From: Bacillota bacterium
GTDB lineage: Bacteria > Bacillota > Clostridia > Acetivibrionales > DSM-1351
Assembly: GCA_023398105.1 (NCBI GenBank)
Contig: JAEWST010000045.1
Span: 1-36,066 of the forward strand
Length of the DNA: 36,066 nt
Direction: 5' to 3'
The translations under genes were made by a program, and so were the position numbers. The notes beneath the pieces are model-generated. The model saw only the letters and a list, made by a program, of their open reading frames with translations. It had not been told where the DNA came from and did not search any database. Positions within the stretch are counted from its first letter, which is position 1. Every line of letters starts with the position of its first letter. Shown here piece after piece: positions 1 through 9,700 of the stretch.

Positions 1-337
1 CCCATACTTTTACGGTATTGTTTTTTAATATGGCAAGAGCAGATGTACCATAATTTACTATTTCTTTAATTTCGTCACCACTAAAATAACTTGATGATAT
101 TAGTGATGAAGAATAAGTAATACTTGAATTATTCGTTCCTAAAAGCAAGTCACCATTATAACCAGAAGCCTTCATTGTTCCATCATCGAATACCCAAAAA
201 GTAGTTAGTCCGCTATTCGCACTTACAATACCAGCTATATTACTGTATGAAGCAAATGTCACATCCACTGGTAGTATACAAAATATCATTGCCATAACAA
301 TGATTAATGCCTCTATTTTTCTTATTATATTTTTCAT
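1..337 (-). CDS. Secreted RCC1-repeat-like protein, partial (C-terminus outside window)
   Basis: The frame reads leftward from an ATG at 337 and runs off the window edge after 112 codons. The first 30 or so residues form a signal peptide: a basic start (MKNIIRKIE), a hydrophobic core, then a cleavage-like FAS. The mature part contains 'FWVFDDGTMKASGYNGDLLLG' at about residues 47-67 and ends near 'ILKNNTVKVW'. This resembles the Dgt.WaWG-N--gqLG pattern of bacterial RCC1-type beta-propeller repeats. A strong Shine-Dalgarno, AGGAGAAGG, lies at 342-350 and fixes the start. The gene has its own promoter, so it is not part of the operon that ends at 710. Such proteins are usually secreted or surface bound. 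The substrate or partner cannot be told from this fragment. Confidence 0.7.
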   Translation of the reverse strand, partial: MKNIIRKIEALIIVMAMIFCILPVDVTFASYSNIAGIVSANSGLTTFWVFDDGTMKASGYNGDLLLGTNNSSITYSSSLISSSYFSGDEIKEIVNYGTSALAILKNNTVKVW

Positions 338-556
338 ATTGCCTTCTCCTTCGATATTTATTTACTTTTATTCACTGTATTACTTATCGTTGTTTAATTA
401 TCACATCCTCTTTTATAAAATAATTATTTCAAAACCATATTACAACTCATCTTTTCTTGGCAAATACTTTTAAAGCATATTTTAAATAGTGCTCAGAAAT
501 ATGAATATCTTCAAAAATCTTTATAAACTTGATAAATTTATATCAAACTTTTTAAT

Positions 557-585
557 ATAATACTATACTAGAAAATATATGTCAA
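557..585 (-). promoter_or_regulatory. Sigma-A-type promoter for the RCC1-like gene
   Basis: On the minus strand there is a perfect -35 box TTGACA (580-585), a 17-nt spacer, and a -10 box TATTAT (557-562). It lies just after the terminator of the preceding operon and about 220 nt before the start codon at 337. This leaves a leader of roughly 210 nt. I see no recognisable riboswitch in the leader. Confidence 0.65.
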
Positions 586-590
586 TTTTT

Positions 591-638
591 ATAATTTTTT
601 ATATAAAAATACCTAACCTCACAAAAAGTGAAATTAGG
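591..638 (-). terminator. Rho-independent terminator of the SLH operon
   Basis: On the minus strand an 11-bp stem (CCTAATTTCAC with GTGAGGTTAGG, 612-638) closes a loop of five U and is followed by a U-rich run (TATTTTTATAT). Two of the pairs are U-G wobbles that exist only in the minus-strand RNA; on the plus strand they are C-A mismatches. This sets the direction. It lies about 70 bp after the stop codon of the giant SLH gene. The rest of 338-709 holds the promoter and leader of the next gene and no coding sequence that I can support. Confidence 0.7.
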
Positions 639-709
639 CAATTTATATGTTACTTATTCAATTAATCTAAAATCTCATTTCTTATAGCATTTCAATAATA
701 CGTTATCCC

Positions 710-3700
710 TTAATAGCTACCCCCAATTGTAATACCACTAGCTTCACAGGAAGCAGTACCACCATCAGCTGACTTAATACCTGCTGCAGCCAGTATAGAT
801 AGCTTGTCACCAACTTTTACAGTAACACCTGTCATACTAGTTAGCTTGATAGTTAATGTCTTTTTGTCAGCACTCCAGGTAATATTCTCTGCAGGCTGTA
901 CACCCCAACTGTGAGCTGTCTTTCCGTCTGATGCAAGAAGTGTAAAGTTCTTAATCAGATTACTAGCCACTATCTCAGGGGCGTTTGTAGCTTGGTCAAA
1001 GGTAATCTTTATTGTATCCCCAGCATCAACCTTACTTGCGGTACCTCCATTTGCCATAATAACACTTGTTACTTTTGGCACTGATGTAAAGCTTCCGCCA
1101 ATAATTGCACTAGTACTGCAAGTAGCAGTAGTCTTGTCTTCATCAGTTAGTCCCCAAGCTGGGTCTACTGTAATCTTATCACCAACTTCAAGCCAATTCA
1201 GCGTAAGATCATTAAAGGTTATAGTTAATATTCTGTTGCTTTCTACGTCGTTAGTAGGGTCAGCGTCATTGTTGAGAGGATCAGTATAGTCCTTCCACTC
1301 TACCACGATATTAGTACCCCATAACTTAGTATTCTTTCCTGTTGAATCAGTAAGTTTCAGATACGTATCAATATTTGAAGCATTAAGTGCAAGAGCCACC
1401 TTATCTTTTAAGCTGTTGGTTGCTTGATCAAAGGTTATTACTAATTTCTCACCATTTGAAAAACCAATATCATTATTTGTATTTACTGCTTTAATGCTTT
1501 CTATTACAGGTACTGTGTGGAAGCTACCTGTCAGTATTCCTGCTGAAGTATAGTTTCCTGAAGTATTAGCGGCATTCTGTATTCCTGCTGCTGATAAAAG
1601 TCTAACCTCATCCCCTATCTTCACAGTTGAACCTGTCATCGAGTTATAAGTTATTTTAATTACATTTCCTGCTGTGTTCCAACTTACATCTGCAATATCT
1701 GTACCCCAATCGCTTGTTGTAAGACTATTGCCACTAGCATCCCATGTTCCTACCTCAAAATTATTCTTTAAATAATTTACCGACAATGCTGGCTTATTGG
1801 TATTTTCCTCAAATGCTATTGTTACAAAGTTCTTGTTAAGGGTTTCATCAGTAGCTGCAGGTGAAGCAACTACCGTTAGTGCACAGGCTGTAAACTGAAT
1901 TATCTGTGCTGTACTTGCAAGCTTGAATTTTGTAGCTTTCTCTCTTATCAGAACCTTTTTAGTTCCTGCAAAATCACCTTCCACAAGACCATTTACCCAT
2001 AAACCGCCATTAATACTGTATTCGTGAGTAGTTAGCAATCCACTGATTGTATTAGTAGTATCATTGTATGCAAGTGCTGGTGAAGGCATTGGAACTGGTA
2101 TATTTACAACAAGCTTAGCAGCTGATGGCAACTCTGACTCTGTGGTTGCAGTAGGTGAAGTAGCCGCAATTCTTACATCAAAATCTCCTTGTTCAAATAC
2201 TACATTCGCCACAGTTGAAGAAGCATTCAGTGCCTTCCACGTACCGCCATTAATCCTATACTGCAAATTAATTGTTGAATTATTTATTATCTTACCAGCT
2301 GCAATATCGTAGTCTATTAATGATGTATCAATAATGCTGTCATCTGCTCTTGTTAATATAATAGGCGTTCTCATATTTGATCTATTTGCAGCTTCTCTCA
2401 TATAAACTGCAATCATCTGAGCATTATCATCATATGTGATACTTGTTTTTGTTGCTGTACAAGGCTTCCAAATAATTGAATCAAAGCTATATTCCATCTG
2501 TGTTGTAGTGTTTAATATGCTACTCTTTGCAAGGTCAACCACTACGTTATCCATATTAAGCTTTGAGGTTTCTGCTGCAACCATAGCTGGTGTATCAATA
2601 ATATTTCCAGAGGTATCAACACATACTACATAAATATCATAATGTGATGAAACCATTAAACTAGTAACAGGCAGTGTAACTTCTGTATCCTTAGTAATTG
2701 CTGCCGTTGCTCTTAGGTTTGTTGCTACTGCGACATCGCTTGCATTCTTAAACGCTTTTACTTGAGTACTTGTTGGCACATTAGAGCCAGCTGGCAATGC
2801 TATCATATATGCATTTCCATCCTCATTTGCCTTGATTGCTATGTTAATCAAGTTATCTGATGTAGGCTGTTTCTGTTGTGGATAGCCTGCAACAAACTGA
2901 GGTGCTGTTGTATCGGCAGTTTTAAAGTCAAATGCTGTTACTGTTCCGATATTGCCTACACTATCAACTGCAACCATGTAAACTGTATAGTTAGTGTATG
3001 CTGATAAATTTGATATTGCCAATGTACCCTCTATATTTTCTACTATACTAACCGTTCCTAGCATACCTGTTGCTACTGCTGTACCAGCTGCATTTAATCC
3101 ACCAATTACTTGCTCTGCAGTTGGAACAGAGTTACTGCTATCATTTAACACTGTTACATAATATACACTTGAAGCTTTATCTAACTTCACAATTATATTA
3201 GCTGTCTGCTCTGTCTTTGTTCCAGCTTTTGGATAGCCTGTGGCTAACTTAGGTGGAACTGCATCAACTAACATATTTGATGTATAGCTTAATGAACCTA
3301 CATCTGCTGCCCCTGGCTTTGGCAATGTAGTAGCTGCATTTACATCAGTGCCACTATTTACTATTGAAGCACCTAAAACTGTTAGAGAATTTGCAGCAAT
3401 ATAATCAAGGTCTTTATTAATATCACCAGTTTTTACAGTGTACTCAAATAATAGTTCTTTTGTTCCAGAACCGCTCTTATAAGAAGCAGTTCCGTCAATA
3501 GCTCCTGTTTCAAGAGCCAATGTTGGTGTTCCTAATACATCTACTTCTGTATTAAAAATCACTTTAATCTGAACAACTGCTCCTAACTTGTAGGTCTTTG
3601 ATTCTCCACGTACTTCAACCACTTTTGCAGCCGTAGGTGCTGTATAGTTGATATTCATAGTATTCGTAGACTGAATATCAAATGATGTTCCAATAGCTGC

Positions 3701-6700
3701 TGACGAAGTTATATTAACACTTATTATTTGTTTTAAAGCTGTTATATTGTAGTCTGGTACTGCTGGCATTGTTATGGTTATTACATTTGCAGATGTTTTT
3801 GTTATACTGCTGCCCTTTAGTATCGCCACTACCTTAGCCCATTCACTTTTTTCTACATCTGCCGTAAAGCCATCAAATAGTGCATTCTTTGTAGCTGCTT
3901 CATTTATATTGTTTGCCCAAGTTGCACCATTGAGTGTTATAACAATTGTCTTTCCTCCAGCCCTTATAGCTGATTCATCTAAGGTTGATGCTATTGCTGT
4001 ACCTGACAATGTAGCTGTTGCAACAACTCCAATAGAAATTGTATCACTTAGAGTTAAGTTTGCTATACCTCCTATCATACAAGTAGCTGGAATAGTCATC
4101 GTAACATACTGATTAGCTGCTATATTATAGCCTGCAACGGCTGGTAACGTAATAGTAATCGTATAATTATTTGTTCTTTCAATTGCTGTCTGACCCGCTG
4201 TTTTTAATGCTGAGACAACTTTAGCCCAAGCTGCTGCATCTGTTGATGTTGCAAGCCCTGAGAACAATGCATTCCGTTTTGTTTCATTTGTCTTAATATC
4301 TGTTACCCATTGTCCATCTGATAGTGTTATTGTCAGCGTTTTGCCACCTGTTAAAATATCTGTTTCAGATACAAGAGTTGAAATTATTGTACCCGATAAA
4401 ACAGCTGTTGAGTTTGATGCTACAGTTATTTTTGCAACTACTACTGCATCCTTGATTGCATCAACTAATATCTCACCGTTTGTTGCAGTTTTGTATGGAA
4501 CAGAAACACTTATTGTTTCATTCATACTGATATTGTAATCAGCTACAGCTGGCAATGTTATTGTTATCTTGTTGCTGGAATTTCTCGTAATTGCCGTTTC
4601 ACCTGCAGCTTTTAATGCAGTAATTACTTTACCCCACATAGTTGTGTCACTGCTAGATGTTTTTATGCCATCATATATTGCATTTCGTTTCTCTGCGTCA
4701 GAAGCTACATCAAGCGCAAACTTTCCATTTGTAAGTGTAATTACTATCTCTTTATTTCCTGCAACTATATCACCTTCTCCGAGGCTTGGTATAGCTGTTC
4801 CGCTGATCTGTGCAATAACATCCGACGCAATTTTGATAGTATTTATTGAGGTCGCTGCTTTAGTGGCACCCTTAATTAGCCCTGCTTCTGGCTTTATAGT
4901 AAGTGAAATAACCTGAGTATCTGTTATGTTGTATGCGGTAGTTTCACTTAATGTAATAGTTATAGTATCCTTAGTTGCATTCATTACAGCAGCTGCTGTA
5001 CCCTCATTTTTGAGAATGGTTAGAACTTTACCCCATTGAACCTGCTCACTTCCCGATGCTATAAAACTATCCAGCAAAGCATTTCTCTTAGTAGTATTGG
5101 ATAGTACGTCATCCTGCCAAAATCCATAAGCAAGCTTGACTGCGATAGTTCTTCCTCCAGCTACAATGTTTCCTTCTCCTGTAGGAACAGAAACTGCTGT
5201 ACCTGCTAATGTTATTTCAACATTTCTTATATTACTTTCTGTAAGCAGTATATCTGCATAAGCCTTAACACGACCATTGGTATCAGTTGCAACAAGCACA
5301 AGATGCTGCCCTTCAGCTGCCTGAATGTCATTTCCCTGAGAATAAAGCGAATATCCAGTCAGTTCTTGATCCTTTAATATGGTAGCTGGCGAGCTGTCCT
5401 GAACTGAATACTTCCAATCGGTTGCACCTGCTGGAAGGCTTAAGGTGGCTATTTTTGTATTATTCAATTTTGAACCTGCTTCAGGAGTTGAATAATTTTC
5501 AACTAGGATTAACAGCGGAGCAACTCCTCTTACATTATCCGCCAATACCTCTTTACACACATATCCTTTAATTCTTCCAGTTGAATCTGTAGCATATAGA
5601 GTAACATATTGTCCCTCTTTTACTGAAATATCCTTATTTACATCATAACCTACAGCACCCTCAACAGATGAATTAATCAATGGTACTTCAATATTATTAT
5701 CTGTTACCTTAACTATCCAATTTGTAGCACCAGATATTCCTACAAAATTTAGCTCAGTAAATTTGGTTGTTCCAACACCTGAACCTGGCTGCAATGCAGT
5801 AAAGTTCTGAGGCTCTTTTAGCAATACGGCATCTCCAGGTCTTATGCTGCCTTCTTCTATTTTTATATTCTCATATGCCAACACCTTTATGCCAGTACCA
5901 GGATCATCAACAGCAATCAGCGATACATATTGACCTGCACTTACGGCTATATTAGAGCCAGAAGTATAGCTTTGGTAATCGCCTGCTCCAGTGGTAATAA
6001 CTTGATCTGCAACTATATCGGAAGTAGCATCCACAACTTTTACAACAAAGTAGTCACAACCATTAATCCCCTCAGGAGATACATATATGGAGGTGGTTCC
6101 TGTATCAGTTCCATATTTAGGGTTAGTATAATTCAGCCCTGATACCAGCTTATTTGCTAAAGGAGGATTAATGTCCCCCGTCGTAATTAATATATTTTTG
6201 TATGCCTTTACCTTTCCGTTTGCATCTACAGCGGCAAGGACTACATATTGATTTTCTTTTACTGCTATATCTTCTCCGCTTGTATAGTTAATAGGAGTAG
6301 TAAATACGCTATCTAATGTTTGAGTAGTAGCTGCATCTACCACCTTAATCTGCCACTTAGTTGCACCCGCTACTCCGATTAGTTTTAAATCATTAATCTT
6401 TGTAGTTCCAGGCTTACTTCCCGATATAGGTCCTGTATAGTTGCTGTTGATTACAAGCAATGGTGCATCTATTGGTTTAATCTGTGTAGCAGAAATTGTA
6501 AATAGCTTATAAGCCACTATTTTATTATTAATTGTTGCAACTATCAGTAAGTTATTTCCTGCACTAACTGGAATATTTTCGCCGCTTGCATAAGTTGTCC
6601 ACTCTGCAGTATTTGAAGCATCCTGTTCAAGCAATGGAATGCTTAAAGTCTGAGTTCCTATCTTATACTTCCATTCCACAGCTTCACTAGCTTCCTTCTG

Positions 6701-9700
6701 AATACCTGTATCACTAAGCATAAGCATTGTAGTTCCAGCATCACTGCCAGGTTCAGGAATGGTATAGTTAGTGTTTTCTGTTAACAAGTTTGCATATGGA
6801 GATTGAATCTGATCCTTTGTAACAGTTATGTCTGCATATGCTTTTACTCTATTTAATGTATCTGTTGCCAATAGCAAAATGTGCCAACCTGTCTTTATGT
6901 TTATATCACTTTTGAGAGTGTACAAATTGGATCCAGAAAGTGAAACATCCTTAGCTGGAATATCAAAGCTTTCTTCTTGTACCTTTATCATCCAGTTCTT
7001 TGCATCTACTATACCTATCAAATCAAGCTTATCAAAGCTTGTTGTACCTTCAGTCTTGCCCTTTATAAGGTTATAGCTGGTAGAAGGAATGTCATCTGCC
7101 TTATATGGTCGAATTGCAGATGCATAAACATATACATTTGCATATGCCTTTATATTTTCACTGCCATCTACAGCAAGCACTAGTATGTACTGCCCTGCCT
7201 TCGCTGAAATCTGAGTAGTAGTAGTCAATGCAGCAACACCGTCTATGTCATTTGCACTTGAATCTTTAGCAGGTGCATTGAACATTTTATCACCAACAGC
7301 ATACCTCCAACTCCAGCTACCATCTGAGCCTGTAAGACCTGCTAATGACAAGGATGCTATCATTGTCTTTCCCTCGGCAGTTCCCTGTGCAGGATTTGAG
7401 TAGTTTGTGTTTGCTACTAGTATTGCTGCTGAAGGCGTTCTTATCTGTGCTAAAGAAATAGCTATATCCTTATAGGCTTTAATTCTGCCTGCGCTATCTG
7501 CTGCATATAAAATTATTCTCTGTCCTTCTGCAATGGAAATACTTTCACCTGATATATAAGGAAGCAATCCAGATATAACACTGTTATAATCTGGCACAGC
7601 AACTACTGCACTGCTGTCCACAACCTTATAGAGCCACTTGGTTGCACCTTGAATACCTAAAGTATTCAAGGAGGTTATTCTAGTTGTACCGCCAGTTTGT
7701 CCAGGTTCAGGTTCTGAATAGTTGTAGTTTTCATCCGCCCCAACCTCAATACTGGACTTAAGTGTGCTTGCTTGTGGCTGTTTAATCTGTGAGGCACTTA
7801 TTATTTCATCTGCATATGCTAAGGTCTTACCACCAATATCAACTGCTACTATTAAAATATGCTGTCCTACTGATACATTTATATTTCCGCCTGATACATA
7901 GTCAGTACCTGTTAAAATCATTCCTTTGTATGGAGTTGCAAAGGATGAATCTCCTATTATATATATCCACTTAGCAAAGCCAGGAATACCATTTGAAGAT
8001 AATACAATCTTCGTAGTGCCAACTGCCGTTCCTGCAGAAGGCAAGGAATAGTCATTTGGAGTCAACAGCTTCAGTGCATCAGCTGGTCTAATCTGTGAAT
8101 CGCTGATAACTATATCCTTATATGCCTTTATTTTGCCGTTTGCATCCGTTGCTAGCAATATCAAGTGTTGTCCAGCAGTTATTACAATATCCTGATTTTC
8201 TACACAATTTATTGCCCCTGAAAGTACACTATTGCTCTGAGGAACCGAAGATAGAGCATCATCTTGAACCTTTATCATATACTTAACTGCATCTGTCGGA
8301 ATTGTTGTTCCAGTAGCAGAAGTATTGAAGTTCAAATCAGGGAACATTGTAGTTCCTGCTTTTGAGCCCATCTCTGGCGCTGCAAAGTTAATATCAGGTA
8401 TTTCGATTACATCGGCTTGACGTATCTGACTAGCATCTATCGTCAAATCAACATATGCCAGTATTTTATTTATTGTACCATCTGTCTGCACACCTACAAG
8501 TAATATATGGTTTCCTGCTGAAACGATTATATCATCTTTAGCTTTATATTCACTAAATGTCTTGCCTTCTGTATATCTCTCAAAATCGGTTGCTGAAACG
8601 CCCTTAGCTGGTATAACTGTTTCATTTCCAAGAACTACGTACATCCATTTATCAATTCCAGCAAAATCAGCTGTATCAGCTTTATCCAGAGTTTTAATTT
8701 CTACAGTATTTACCGTATCACCGTATTCTGGTAATGAGTAGTTACTATCCTGTTCAAGGCTTCCAGCTGGTATACTTACCATATTCGGAGTAACCTTAAT
8801 GTCAGTATATGCTTTCACATTTCCGCTATCGTCAACTGCAGCAAGCAGAATATGCTGGTTAGCAGTTACTAAGATATCCTCACCTAATGCGTATTCCTTT
8901 GCATCCTCAAACTTGGAATCCACATATACATTTGATGTTGCTGTATCTTGAACTCTATACATCCACTTAGTAGCACCTGTTATATTAGACAAGTCTAAAG
9001 TAGTTATTCTAACTGCTTTTGCCCTTATGCCAACCGTTGGAGCACTGTAGTTAGATCCAAGTATAAGATTTCCAGCACTATACGGTGTAATCATAGCACT
9101 TGTTATTGTAATATCCTTGTATGCCTTAATCTCATTTGAAGCATCAACTGCTGCAAGCATTAAATGTTGTCCTGCAACTACACTGATATCTTGACCTGCA
9201 GTGTACTCGGTGTACTCTTCCGCTGGTAATATATCTTCGAATTCTGGTACTGTAAATGCATTATCCTGTACTTTTATCAACCACTTAGTTGCTCCAGTAA
9301 ATCCTGCAAATGACAGCTTGGATATCTTTGTAGTACCACCTTTTGAACCATATCCAGGAGTTGAGTAATTTGTATTCTCAATCAGGACTCTCAGACTATC
9401 TGAGGTAAATACAGCATTTTCTTGTCCAGAAATTGGCATTCTAGGTCCTGTCGAATCGGCATCTGAAACAGTAGTAAACTCATAATGTCCACCAGTTGGA
9501 ACTACTCTGTTTCTTAAGTAAACAATAATCTTGTCTCCATTTGTTAGGTTCAAGTTAGTAAATGACAGAGTTTGCATATTTGGTATCTGAGATGATAACA
9601 GATTTATCTCTTCACCACCGTCTATACTTACAGTATCACTTACAAATGCTGAGAACCCATTAGGCAACCTGATAACAACTGTTCCGTTAGACATATTGTC

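Noticed and set aside
2064..4916. Open frames on the plus strand inside the giant SLH gene
   Set aside because: They are opposite a long coding frame with clear domain homology. They lack ribosome binding sites and recognisable motifs and show the low-complexity composition of antisense frames.
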